Below are positions 45,101 to 48,700 of a DNA stretch of 64,000 nucleotides, piece after piece; within the stretch, counting starts at the first letter, position 1, and each line of letters opens with the position of its first letter. A program made the position numbers and the translations under genes. The notes below the pieces were generated by a model. That model was not told where the DNA came from and ran no database searches. It worked only from the letters and a program-made list of their open reading frames with translations. The DNA is from Verrucomicrobiaceae bacterium (GTDB lineage Bacteria; Verrucomicrobiota; Verrucomicrobiia; Verrucomicrobiales; Verrucomicrobiaceae): assembly GCA_015075365.1 (NCBI GenBank), contig JABTUN010000002.1, forward strand, positions 1,240,001 to 1,304,000. Reading direction: 5' to 3'.

Positions 45101-45452
45101 ACTCCAGCCCCACACCATCCGCCTCGAAGCGCAACGCGCCCACATTGATCGCCTCGGCCAGCACCACACCTGCCGGACCAGGGCCGAATGAAGGATCACC
45201 AAACACGGCTGTGTGATTGCCAAAGTTGTCCCATGTGGTGACATCCATGGGATCGTAAGCCCGGTCAGGGTACCAGTTGAGCCCGAACGAGTCCCAGTTC
45301 CCGCCAAAGTTGGGCAGAACTCCGCCAAAACCGTCATCCAGCGCCCAGTAAAATGTGGCACCACGCAAAGTGCCTGCGGGCAGTTGGGCAAAGAGCATGA
45401 GCACGGCCATGAACCATCCGAGGAAGAGTCGATTTCGGCGGAGTGTTTTCAT
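15114..45452 (-). CDS. Giant autotransporter-type beta-strand repeat protein with PA14 domain and PEP-CTERM tail
   Basis: A single uninterrupted frame of about 10,112 residues (roughly 1 MDa). I chose the ATG at 45452 because MKTLRRNR plus the hydrophobic stretch LGWFMAVLMLFAQLPAG is a proper signal peptide. The frame stays open to 45518. About 30 copies of the autotransporter-associated beta-strand repeat can be recognised, of the type KxGxGTLxLxGxNTYTGxTxIxxGxL. A PA14-like carbohydrate-binding domain occupies about residues 350-470: SIGSAGAYTFFASSDDGARV, then GLHDIRIDYVQG. About 18 copies of a separate module of some 55 residues (STxGLxVGQxVxGxGIPxGT) and about five blocks with LIGGWAVV are interspersed. 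The C-terminus is VAVPEPG, a hydrophobic span and RRRRR, an exosortase sorting tail. It should be secreted and form an extended surface or matrix beta-helix. The ligand is unknown. Cassette genes A-D follow downstream. Confidence 0.93.
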   Translation of the reverse strand: MKTLRRNRLFLGWFMAVLMLFAQLPAGTLRGATFYWALDDGFGGVLPNFGGNWDSFGLNWYPDRAYDPMDVTTWDNFGNHTAVFGDPSFGPGPAGVVLAEAINVGALRFEADGVGLESMSAAETLTFAGVTPSITIVGDGFEDNMVATINAGLAGSNGLSLVYDATNANPGDRGTVVLGAVGPTAFNTTLTGGITVGSRMTLALNANSAHFQAGTHPLGNNTITLQDGAVFDVRGLSATFGGLSGRVFDTNGTGNSSRVDFSNTATGASAHTTTLNTTGLSGSNTLNTVSTASLWVGQSVSGTGVPAGSVITAILSPTQFRISQNLTAANPVVTATPQPVLGSLPATPTHTVASLNGNAVNTSIRYLDANNAQQTVARYGVQWTGKVSIGSAGAYTFFASSDDGARVYIDGQLVLNNDGGKGATDLSSAPIFLSAGLHDIRIDYVQGTGGGSINLGYAGPSTGFVRTVLTSSELSQADVNTAAGSSSALQVGNNIVLTGNAGIDMTSDSLSSVSLGGLSMQTGNQLTVRSLDNLGFVIVGDGAGFGRTLRFAGNSVLGNGAGTVKIASDANVAFDGQVSDGGFAINLEKTGRGWLYLSNTDSANLGATSSIELKGARESLGSTTFLGSNTVTVASTANLAVGMTISGDGIVPGTVITSILGGGSVQISSNATASGSPTLVFTQTPSLVLRGSTAAGAFNPAGDALIKLNHGNLILDSKGATANGIGPVYDNAVQVLQNGTIQSVVNAATTVLGSGTNGISISPGRALTLDAIAGGRPATDPGATLRIAGAITGDATTSLVIRSTQMNAVTTIPAVDALANSVAQQIGFASQSGTVVLSGNNVGFLGSVALEPGAGLRIEGPAALSGRSLALNGSTLGLVGDGDGTGGAENFAFNHNISVLGNSTIAVGRAGTVYAPLFTQAANKTSQISTLSMNRATLTVANNDNSRLQVTGVTTLNGVPTFAVNNASASNQSDGLVLSGVVSGNASLVKAGTGTLVLGNTGNTFNGSATFGATGASGTNTLTTASTARLFVGQPVSGGGIPGGTVVSSIISDTEFTISNNLTSANPTVTVTPMVQINGGILAVAGDGAFGNIANQVRLNVNSTAGQGLRAIGTFTIPNTRTVRLNQPNNVIEVTGGNTLTMAGAFQMSDAANNLFKRDRGTLELTQPQSGWNGILTIGQGVVRVSNAGVFGTSTGNTQIGNVSAALELTGGITVSEPLLFTPGNNNTSNGIGANGALRSVAGANTWSGTIGFSSPSTADGQMRAALIGVDAGSTLNITGVITGAVGTGGSNRGVWIGLTGAGTGTISTAMNHSGDLSFGTYSLAKFGSGTWNLTAANIFSGQNIYVGQGVLSVNGAGTLGVPGTNGGTGTAFVTPGGTLRLDNTGTNVVNRLSNRGLNLFGGVVELVGSSSSATTETTNGTLTLNPGQSVITVSAGTGQQADLTFGAVTRNAGGTVLFRGSSLGTVAGPNVATIKANGAGFVAVGQNGSVGTATKGVLPYALVSTTVGGAGASFATLDSVNAILRPLAASEYSNTLTNNLAGVATPMNILLNSGISNFASSITGNTMVVNSLTLGSGGGGVAIQPSQVLVLDSGGLLALSGNGGITGGRLSTSANREMIIHSVGNLTVGSSLAGFTNGLTSAGAGTLTLGTQNFFTGATRINEGVLKLAGGTNTLFPSTEIFLQGGSLDLNGTVQSLQRIRTETTAAQNANLIPGAGGNVVNSAGGPATLGLVNGGVSYSGSIQGNIALARTTTAGSFSDWNLYGPQTYTGPTLFNGGRVQLLGTAALTSTSAIELSQSTLLITNNNATSALDQNLNNRINDAASILMRGGMLQYRARFGEEGFETVGAVSLAHGNSFIDVAEPGTGVNSSLLTMASLNRVAGSRATLRFMNVDGVVGSTARVMITSAPTLTNNLIGGWAVVERDFASYTPGTGVGALNQVGYAGYSPNDINTGGMNDNIRFVTPTIGSFAVNGTNVLTVPSTVGLEVGDPVFGTGIPVGATVAAVISGTQFVLSQDVTVANPGINIPQTIVLTGNRTVNSLAMVVNGKTDLDLGGFTLNLTSGGLIASQAFVTSGNVSVVTSSTTSPIVELASVPAQLVPGSQLLGSTVVSVSGLTVTLAGNANATITSPSDREYRSALEMPVTISNGNLTAGGAVNTPADLYLHALNYINGQAADREPLNRDLIVSANIVNNGSGPLTLVINGTEGRTTGRFATNEVILSGNNIYTGGTFVNAGYVVLNSAGQAFGTGDVTITGGASTNGNTFQERTSTVLYRAGNQMAATANLTLNGGAVLDLNGFNQTLNNVVVNNTGGHTPLLNVGAGTLNISGNITATSSNLGSVATLSTGLMTGGLTNGSNIVTVGSTAGLAIGTAVTGSGIAAGTTVAAILSGTEIRLSSNATATANNVLTFADSGSINLAPGTRTFNVAPVMFNGVDLSPVTPTLNVAGNLAGAGAAIQKTGAGLLQLGGQNTFDGGVSLTAGGILFSANSTANTGVLGAVSSGPVGTGALSVSSGTRLLTGAAQIIGNAVNVAGNFGFDSTVPGGSNLTLSGLVTLPGTVTINVNNPGMTAALGSITRQGGAGAIAITKTGLGTLALGALAPGNTVTLNLNNGNFSLLHDGDGTGSRQVINTGITLVPSGPVNLTVGRLGSTYAPLFTLASNKTLQMPGFNVSGPLSITNNTGHGLDLTGAITLGSQSWISVSTASASNQINGLTFSGVVSGTSGITKVGNGTLELVNSGNSGSLSGNLDVQQGVLAVRNDGAMGNAGNQVILNTNSTTAGLRATGTFSTSRTILLNRANNSLDVTGGNTLTLNSAFGLGAANNALRKNDNGSLVLAASNPTWTGVLTIGAGEVRVNVAGALGTTAGNTVVTGTGAALLLNNVAITEPLNLNGTGVNGQGALRALPGTNSVAATITLAGATTIGADTGATLNLTGTLSSAQALTFAGGGTINKSGTGFGAVSSITKNGTGTFNLTADSNSFGGGLVVNEGVFRIAGTGVRIGGTGAVTVQGPTGHFQIDDSAGTAIAHLSGARPLTLVGGQFTFTGNTANSAQTFGNLTTGRGATNIISSNQTGSGTVTLTFDRWVNNGDGSTLFQGANLGTASNRIVFTNAPGAVSTAGMINNLIQRATINGTDFVTYVPAQTLNATTTAGSAVVTLTSGSTANMAVGQVVTGTNLTGGPFTIASITSATQFTLNTSTGVASGTAGANFAVGGIAAFGATGNPLTTYNTSNDIDSVGTSTNVTMAITSTPIFAGTASRTVNAIKLNGAGINVGNGIVTQGITLGLSAGSVINTGGNNSISVPRLSLGTQGYFAVANSTTLTINSLINGGSGWVKDLPGTLILNAPANRAGVPNISGQILTGNFSITGGTVKLGGGNNTLTPNQFLMVAPGATLDLNGTSQFIFGTRGDGAALQGNAGTITTTGGAASLIIGADNGGVNWGGQITGNVGLLKGSGQQYNFYNDNTFTGPAVFAGGNNLLIDGGRLSGASSIAVNYALLRLDDNGNFATANRVNASAPITLNGGSLVYQGRIQAETAQSVGSVLLGQGYNMIQAANGGTGINSATLGLASLSRAPGSTATLRFPDNSLGLIGSVGRVTIATLNGVPTTQVGDGLINNLIGPWAVVDREFASYIPDLGVGRLNQTGFAGYSVNTLTGTPLVTDNIRATANVGPLVTNTTVNTFALVNPTAAQTTVDLGGNQLVLRGGGLLLAHNGDNRNISIVNGTITGGLANTASDLYVHALPYGGTNRTAAIDAAIVNNGTGALRLVFSGSDGAANLTLNGTNAYTGGTVINGGVLIVGSTGTLPAGGITVNGGFNSGSGILAQQAGGIIDSANVVTVVGSGQVVLAGVQSLAGLVFNGTGGGGTSPTVSSGEGLLTIGASGIVSNPFNPAAAPLVVGRIDMGLLPSTITVNTYDFNGVTNVAPTTPGLVLGGLVGSAGGFTKNGAGVLQINQSIFTGPVTVAGGTILSGAFNGGSRFSDLTLQAGTSLNLNGQTTNWGTLSGAGSVYNSVANAPILYVGFNNGDSTFSGQLNRFNDSTPNSVNLSKVGSGVMTITGVQHAQNGSTGNLFVEGGVLSYADGGRALLPNQFVREGGTLRLDNSGTNTPNRLASVLTATPNSTLNINGGRVEVIPHATIDTSELVTTLTVGNGAGELVLDAVAGSGILITATNLSGVQNGGTLWMRGDFNAPGVSGTADGFANLAVTNFPNYAGQANGANGTFNMLVRSDIIGSALDGSGLAFVTKDSVSGYVRPLAANEMRTALANLSQDNFALSSNALITGSQSVNSLLLNSGGGISGGLPAAYGKFNAGGAILTENIRTGGVIAMEGNAGLNLPAVNSFSGFFAFHVIGADSVLNINGHLGNANGNGLWLSGGGTLNINERAFYTGTTSVNEGRMVLNGGANTIVVTPTTALAANTASFQALAVNGGVLDLNGNSQAVGTLFTTNPNIAGGTITNSSATAATLLAVTGTNTFAGALTGNLSFEKAANSTLALTGISSYTGATVIRAGTLALRDGGSILGTSSIQARFSALDWDSTGLNPLGSDNPLRILASTPLTLEGGSFIIRGGGSADTAVTMDSITLAQGGSVISVFPTVNAGSAVQLSIGNLVRADVDRGSVNFTTNVGMGGSGNNNNARILVSTINGTGFSQSQLTNNIIGGWAVVNGDSFATYLDGVGVGALSSIIGGNVFAGGNRFPTYNGSDITATATQSTWNLSDTTSRTLTVSKTLNSLRMSGNTLTLGNGTTPTTLTLSAGLLTNNGGTTTINGANVGSALTTDSSQLHVFTNQGNTVLNTRLTGAMDVVKSGGGTLTLGTGTGAASNDFTGTMYVNQGTLTLSGAASRIMVPGDLVVNNATVTFGNANKFNATTSQIAATSNLTLNGGSVLNLFNYTSATATTLNSINFNNEGGVTQPAVRFNAPTALHTLVLSAANAITVVNNNPGTTPIIAAATNSSANSILSFAHASPVVSVSGSSPTGLILQSRITTTGGALTKTGNGSLVLSAPNTFSGGINVNEGALIIGAANTAVTAGAVNIADAAAGTGAITMGQGTTLMAGGYTVIATNRTSGSPAVTVTGTNGRLLVAGQPVNGTGVPGGGTVAGTITDTGFNLSGNATSTGTNTNWNFTTWLANNINVDGDFTFGGTNFSHSLYLTGQMNLGSGALRTIRVDSPYVTSYLTGQITGTGAGLGKNGLGTMIISNSGNNYAGQTVINGGVLRLGAAGVIPDLSAVTVNQGGVLDTLGFNETIGSLAGDGLVTNSGGTTTTLTLGGDGTSTTFSGVLTAATPSRLALIKQGAGTLTLSGVNTYSGATTINGGTISITNLANGGIAGGIGAASNAAGNLVLNGGTLRYTGGTTSTNRAFTIGANGATIDASGSGALTFTSAGSLLYSTSNQPRSLTLTGNSTPTIQNLFSKVIANNGSGLTSLTKSGSNTWALSAANTYTGATTVSGGTLALTAGSLASTAINVAPGATLSVLTAGAYNTGVTGSGSLGSSLVLGAGSVFSMANDGAAGTFALQQQSSFVGAGLTIGTANNADPRARMVFDIGSGANNTDTITVSRGVNVGLSGASVVILPETAAGSLTVGSHDLITFLSGGLTLGESFNDAFTLANNAIILGANGYSLSLGQLADRIVLNVAAATFQDAYWKGSVDGLWDTNGNWFTDAGGGTALAGVPGAFTHVFFNTNTGATNFATTLVDDRTIASLTFRAGATTSVSISNKTLTILGSGITSETGSGAHTINSAVRIASNQTWAVNSANKLTVNGAVSDDLFGFGLTKTGTGTLALNSAASSFGGRVAISGGVLETAFLANGGAPSSIGASGAASSNLVIDGATLRYTGAGSSTNRLFTIGAGGGTLDASGSGAVQFTGIDAVTFGGAASARTITLAGTNIGDNTFVPALGDVSASFKTSLVKSGAGTWVLAPANGRSGLPGVIDGTAVIQGDASGLIINQAITGAGIKPGSFVTAISPDLQSFTLNQTSDPLAPAESLNINATGHGYSAGDIGLRTDAAGTPDPEGDYTISAIVDANNYTIFKPAETSRSIAFNTAAGNGYTGVTTLNGGVLSVSDLQNGGLASPIGAAPAAAANLVFNGGTLRYTGAGSSTNRLFTLGTGATAGTIDASGTGALNLTGTGALIYSGSGARTLTLTGTSDPSLINIFSATLANGTGGNTSLVKSGSNTWRLAASNSTYLGSTTITGGILNVSVLANGGAVSSIGQSANAAANLVFDGGGLRYVGTGHTSNRLFTIGSNGGGIESSGTGALNLNGSGSVAFVGSGPRTFTLGGTNTGTNTLVAVIGDGTGGATSLVKAGTGNWLLTGNNTYSGTTTVNGGILQIGTSAVHATGTGGVIVNNSGTLAGIGTIKGTVGTLGAGFADGTLHTINSGGTILPGAGFGVNRGTLTFNGNLLVADGSIIVFDVSNKTLNDPNISLALNTGTYDTLGGYRETAVGGWNSAAIPANAHDSLIINGQLTLNQATIRVNDIGNFLSQAGNSGRAQLGDVFDLGDWTDLGFLSTFDAGQNYRNGGDGGGNLVLPVLGSNLVYDVSLFTSDGIITVVTTPTAIPVLMNSYNLAGSGAWNNNASWRPASTPNSIGAIVNLTNNITSTAVISLNGDRTVGIMTIGDRDNNNRFDIQAGSGGRLVFDNGSYGNALLSKVHSNSGNSIDVITAPVLLRSDLMVNVNFGVASRINLAGPISQEPGSSRGLRILGAGRVDMIGADANTYTGATVVWHRGFGGNATTEPSLVLNRTTPNAAIPGDLVIGNRNGGGSGNVLVHLGASDQIADTSVIRFDAGQGGNQTGNNGNNSYFKLLGFNETVAGLQDFTSSGVIENMEGENLATHSTLTLNTLAGATNFYNGFIRDRANNTGSGTLNLVVSGSGTQVLSGGNISFSGSTTINPGATLVLERTTAYGNGVGGANQDTQVGDRSITNNGTLQLQIENGAGWTFNRAFSGSGGLTRYGNGTLTITGTGTVGAGVRIIDGFTSNGATNINANMTVTGGGFHIEGIQNLNTVNWNSVVNVQSGGLTIRGTGDNVTNGAILNVTSNSTVSGAVDVRAGDLRLSGANGRLNGITTLRVGGSGSSAGGVAAAQQGLNLINTAAANNTDRIPNAAAITLDAGRIGFSGTGSDGSQNFSETLGAVTLAGGSSLIFAQSVNAATAALTFQSLGTRAAGSTLVFDTVVSNADTGATIGFTSAPSNDVGGILGGWAVRSTSRPFPNPDSNPVQFREWATVSGGQIVPLASYQTGAENVWSALNNVKLASAQTLSADRTIHSLNIQDTTGRTLTINPQTSTASRTLVINSGGILSTRATHTITGGFLTAGTYGGSASPYELMFHLPTNQLNVSSVITDNGANAVGVTKSGNSLLVLNPQIALNVSRTAGIATVNLGASHQTNQITVGSVVTGAGIPAGTTVVAINSATQIVLSNEPTTTASGNLTFDRNNTYTGRTTINEGTIQITEESDLGANPAAFNAGQLTMNGGILRVNADMAFDDANRGITIGVADGLFRVANNRAFTVSPANLIDGTGGRLIFAADANSRGVMIVNGNHDFSGGLETNGAQGTVFTATLSSGLTAGSALVNVPTTAGLEVGAEVAGDGIPDGATIVRIVDQNTVELSAPATAGGTENLSYGNFNTLRLTGDNTIGFIRMIGSSIALQGTNTLTDDILVTSGRLRLGGNNTFNGSLTVTAGLVRFESETALNTPGGYNLYNDGTIDLNGHTTTVRSLTGLGTVTNNSTVPSTLVVNAANSFTYAGNFSNGTISGGSVSLVKNGNGILTLTGAASTYTGPTVINGGGILVSGLSFGGSASAIGAASNAASNLVLNGGTLRYRSNVAAFTDRSFTLGTGANAGSIIADGNLIGSTLTIGFAGLSPAVEFLGTGGRVLTLGGANRGDNRFNLTLGDGPEGPTSVTKTGTGTWVMGATNSYKGETLVLSGILAATADGAFGASGGAGVVVAGGTNGSAILGNNNATVDLRNVNYATVQTMYLAGGTLATTTGTSRWAGPVFATGNSQLSIGKGATLTLSGIIGGSNALTQLGEGTLILSGQADATTRDGITTSGPHHFVQAGILRLDYSANNNSKLADTGVLVLGGGRLGGAVELAGGTHVEVVSSSQVNAGNNKIERLSGTSILRMNGISRQVGGTVNFAQESIASTDTDNVSGILGAWATVGTDDWAFKSSFSEAGVDTGVTTGADKLIRRYTGYNNSSSANDWVLSSVTGNMNVVGDNTQNNSLANTLRFHSPDPDLVRRVTLQGANLLNAGGILVTPNMAGSDAVIDGTGMLATGRSATGNLISDLVIIQNNTTAHAEIAALVANASADRTSRSATTADGSTAVSGIANTADLYVNMLVSGPGIAANTRITAISANGVTLSAPAGAGAGAGTLTFSQDRIATTTAGNTTVTLPDASGLFAGMVVSGPGILPDTRISSVSGLNIVLNTAPGAGAGAGTLSFFTPTGLDKSGPGDLILSGRSTYTGITSLNEGTLTVNQLAVQGFAGNTAMITNVPSIGRTVTVGSTDGLTIGQLVTGVELPAGGVTITAINSPTTFTLSNGALTTATANLTYGSNIAPKSGVLNANTAINNAVVTLVGGATTDGLTTGQAVSGPGIPAGAVILNILNTTQFTLGEGGNAFNATATGNNVGITFGAAGIFSGERASNTTSGTLITVASTFGMTVGQPVSGNNIPGGSVITRILDANTVEISNPLTGTGQVNRTFGVSATIGDTLASNLTVGSTTVTVPSTQHLSVGQAVSGEGIPAGAIVAAVLSSTEIRISVPALISGTPVLVFADQASNVGASRNAAGNLVFNGAVFQYNGTNGATDRSFTINSEAIWDVGNASTVLTVGGNYGTSGVEEAYRIVKRGEGTMDLRGTAFGGYGLESLLVEDGTLRLSPAFNDQYVRNDVGGLHLGGGTLDVRSIPGRTTTQNMVGDFRVLEGASVVRLTGSSGSGSFLFLQDINAPSRIFYERGGTVLFDVSGGSTVAQISLAGQALVDVGVVMPRVTFTNRSVLTPGVNNFGFVDTATSLITGSDIQGAHNFVADPAQWVGSQNVHDGILAEESYRGTSPSGASVKTILFFNNSYSIAGDLVASNPVISRVPAVDRLAVGQLVRGNGIPEGAYITAIDVPNNTITLSQAPTASSTSTTLYAFDNAFVNGNTNAGSALVTGVSDSRLRVGQTLVGAGIPAGTTIVAIDTVNSTITLSQNATGTATAVPLYSEYLAQVPVALNSSVVGITDSLSITGGAILQTTMSGNHLNSFGIGQLTSGLANTDGTSADLIIHNWNPANALVINSTIVNNASLNRVVNLVHTGDGTTALTGVNTYTGTTFVQGGVLRLDHVFALPETSHLRLDGGVIGLNAGNFSRALGTAAGQIDWTSSGGFAAYGADRQATIGAGGAVTWGSGGFVPDNVSLILGAQDATAVISFTNGIDLGRKSRMVEVVSGRSSSAVDARLTGTLTGDAGVLVKSGQGVLELAASNTYTGGTSLAAGGLVGVQNGSFGTGSIMVGTTTDTTAPDHLRLTFGGTSLGNSVSFGGENREGVSTLSFSASAVSVTGTVEIDRLAGRNLAVVTTPAGSVTFQGAVSGTGGLVVRGGGTLTLSGSNSYGTLTGPAGSAVNGGTVLRHGALQIASATALGGTTTIELGDASHPHASADWATNGASIMGVERGTDFDTQRNSGLGGAFESAAGGLAPGGLPNAGPGAFYNVSRVIDGRTFGSADIGKTILVKDEVLNPERNGIYAITQVNTDGTMNLVRTSTFSTTANMLYGTQVTVTGGSAAGTYFMAAPNVSTVNGTGTDPVYWQQDTLNPNVTLSVTNPAVTTITQAVDINANGSGTTSIVAANPVTFSGNVTLQNVRAGVQESKTLTLNSTASGAGLVLSGIVSEATAGSGPTDDILSLVKVGAGVVSLTGANTYKGGTTVSGGSLLVNNTAGSGTGLGSVTVQSGATLAGSGILAPAPGANVSINSGASLVVGVPGALAGDDLTVSLQAGSTFQLAGSLRLDLFSNQAGSTLAEADRLVLLATGSPTVNITGSSLFVSNVNSLAPGSFNVGDTWKLIDWAGLSPTGTFSNLSGTYSTNFADLPDLGAGRFWDISQLYSQGTIVVAVPEPGRLVLLIVGLLALMARRRRRF

Positions 45453-45732
45453 TGAGATATGGGGTCGGAAAGGTTTGCGGAAAGGGGCGGCAAAATGGAA
45501 AAGCCTGTCAGGCGTCATTCGTCACAGCACGGCGCGCGAGGGCATCCAAATCGGGCTTGGAATCGGTCGGGCGGCGGAGGTTGGACGAGGCATGGGCGGA
45601 ACTAAAAACGAGGCCGGGAAATCTTGCCGCAATGTGACAAAATTTCCGGGGTTTCCGTTCAGAATAGCGAAGACGTTCACCCAGCGTCAACGCAAATACA
45701 TGGACAATACCAATTTTCAGATTTCCCAAGCC
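45453..45732 (-). promoter_or_regulatory. Leader and promoter region of the giant gene
   Basis: A 280-bp gap with no credible gene. On the minus strand, TTGACG (45685-45690) lies 18 bp before TATTCT (45661-45666), a sigma70-like pair with 5/6 and 4/6 matches to consensus. Transcription would start near 45653 and give a leader of about 200 bases. No clear Shine-Dalgarno sequence precedes the ATG at 45452. The promoter call rests on these two hexamers only. Confidence 0.35.
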
Positions 45733-48700
45733 TCACGGCACCACCACGGCGGCCCCATCTAGGATTTCCACGCGAAATACCGCCAGATCCCCGGAATCAC
45801 GAGTGATCAGCACGCTGATCCGGTGCGTTCCGGCGCTCAAATCAAGTGTCTGCTCGGCATTCAACTCCTTCAACTCCGTCCCGTCCACCGCCACAACGAT
45901 CCCTTTCACGGTGCTGAAGCCTAGTTTCACCTTCCCGGCGGCGTCCAATTTCAGTCCGAATTGGGCGATTTTCGGGAACCACGGATACATGCGCTGTGCA
46001 GCTGGGATGTCGGCCAGCGGCAGATCCCCATTCACTTGGCTGAACGCGGGCTGCCAGGGGTAGGGATGCTTCTCGTCGTTGAGGGCAAAGCTGCCCACAT
46101 GACGGACGTGATCGACATCCTTTTGCTCCATCTTGCCCATGACCTTCCAGGTGCGGACATAGCGGTTCGGCTGGGTTTTGAAGGCCCCTTCCCTGCCCAA
46201 TTCGCTCAAAAAGCGCACCAGATCGACGAATTCGTCCTCCCGCAGGCTGGCGGTCAAACCGGCTGGCATCATGCTGACCGGGCTCATCTGGCGGCTCGCC
46301 ACGGCCGATTTGGCAACCTTCACGATCTGGTTGGCCGGGTCACGAATCGTCAACTCATCCGCGCCGTCGTTCACAAGGCCGCCGGAGACCACGCCGCCGT
46401 CCTTTTTGCTCACGATGACCATGTGGTAGCCTTCTTTGATCTTCTTGCTCGGCTCCAGCAGGCTCTCGATGAGGTAATCGACCGGCGCGGAGGCTCCGAT
46501 GCTGACCAGATTCGGTCCCAAAACGCCGCCGCTCTCTCCGATGGCGTGGCAGGTCATGCAGAGAAGTTGCTGGCGGCGATACACCGCCTCGCCGCGGACC
46601 GGATCGCCGTTCTTCTTCACTTTTTCGACCATCGCGGTCATTTCCGCGGCGGTCAGCGGCTTGTCCATCTGCTTCACATTGCCCGCCTTTTTGAGCGCCT
46701 CGGCCAACGGTCCCTGGATGCCGCGGGTGCTCACCATGCGGATGCCTTCCACCGCGACGAGGTCAGGAATCGTCTTGCCCGCCAGCTCCTTCGCCAGCAC
46801 GCCCGGAAGCTGCTTGTTCTTCAAGAACGCCCCCAAAACCGGTTTCGCGGTCCCGACCTCGGCGGTGGCCAAAAACTCCACCGCACGCTTCGCGGCCAGT
46901 TGCGGCCCCACGGCGGTCAAACCGTCGATCATGAGCGATTTGAGGCCCAGATCGGCCGATTCGACGAAAAGCTTGTCGAACAGGTCCCGCGTCTTCACGC
47001 CGCCAAGGGCCGTCAGGCCGCGGGTGGCCCCGTCGCGGATCGCCGGGATCGTTTTCGGGTCAACTAAGAGGCTGGCCAGCTTCTCGCGGGCCGGTTCTAC
47101 CTTCCAAAGACCGGCCAAAATGGCCGTGCGGTGCACCACATGCGGCTCCGGACGGGCAAACCAAGCCGTCACCGTCTCCGCCGCGCCTTCCGGGACGATT
47201 TTCCGGTCCGTGGCCGCCTTCACGAGGGCGTCCTGGAGGCCGATGTAGTGCGGAGCCATCGCCGCATCGTTCACCATGTCCACCATCACCTTCGCCTGGG
47301 CCGCGTCCGCCGCGTCGCCGGCCATCGCCAGCACGGCGGCGGCGTCTTCCGGGCTCAATTTGCCACCTTTCAGTGCCGCAAACAGCGGCGGAAGGGCGTC
47401 CGAGCGGCTCGTGCTCTTCATCGCGTAAACAAACTGCTTCGGACGGTCCTCCAGCTTCAATTTGCCACTCACCACGGCGGGCATCCACACCTCCGCCTGC
47501 TCGCGACAGGTCAGTTCGAGGAGGAAATCGAGGTTTTCATCCATCGGCAGTTCCAGCACGCGCAGCGCCAGATTGATGGCACTCGGCTTACGCATCTCCG
47601 CCAGGACCGCCACGGCCCACAGACGCACCTGGGCGTTTTCGTCTGCCACGGCCTTTTCGAGCACTTTCATCGCGTCCGGCAGTTCCTTCCAGCGATGGCT
47701 CAGGATGCGCAGCGCCGCCGCACGGATGCGGGCATCGCTGTTTTCCCAAAGTTTACGCCAAATCGTCGGCGAGAAGGAATTCACGCCCTCGCGAGCCCAG
47801 GCCGCTTCGAGCAAGGCGTGCCCATCCGACTGCTGCGCCGCCCAGGCATCGAGCTCAGCGGTCACTTTCACCGCGCCTTGATCGCGGAGTTCACGCTTCG
47901 CAAAGGTCCGCACATACTTGCGGTCGCTTTTCAGCATCTCCAAGAGCTCCGCCGTGCTCTCCCCGGCGATTTTGGGCCTCGGGCTCAGCGGACGGCCCTT
48001 CGCCGTCACGCGCCAGATGCGGCCGTGAACGAGGTCGCGACGCGCATCACGGAAATCGACCTCGCCGTGCTGGATGATGGGGTTGTACCAGTCCGCGATG
48101 TAGAGAGCGCCATCCGGCCCCACTTTGACATCGATCGGACGGAAGGCGCGATGCGTGCTCGCCACCACATCTGGCATCTGCTTGGCGATGTAGCCGCTGC
48201 CGCTCGGGGTGAGCATGAAACGGTTCACGCGATTGCCGCGGAAGTCATTCAGCACGAACGAACCCTGCCAGTCCGCCGGCCAATGCGGGTCCTCGATCAC
48301 CTCCATGCCGCACTGCTTCGGCTGGCCGGGGCTCAGGCCGTGCAGGATGCGCTTCGCCCCCGGCGAGGTGGCAAAGACGCTGCCCGGGAAGATGAAATTG
48401 ATCCCTTCCCCGCCCGCGCCGTCGCAGGCAAAGCTCTGGCCCCAGCGGTCGAACTCAAAGCCCCACGGATTGATCAGCCCCTTGCTGATGATTTCCGCAC
48501 GACGCGTCTCCGGCCGGAATTCCCAAATGCCGCCGCCCATCAGGCGACGCACGCCATACGGCGTCTCCATGTGCGTGTGGATGTAGATCGACTGCAAAAA
48601 GTACAGCATGCCCTCCGGCCCCCAGCGGAACGTGTGCAGCAGGTGATGCGTGTCCTCCGTGCCAAAGCCGCTGAGCAGGATCGTGCGCTCGTCTGCCTTC

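Noticed and set aside
45453..45518. Extended N-terminus of the giant protein
   Set aside because: The extra 22 residues precede an ideal signal peptide and would bury it, so the ATG at 45452 is preferred.
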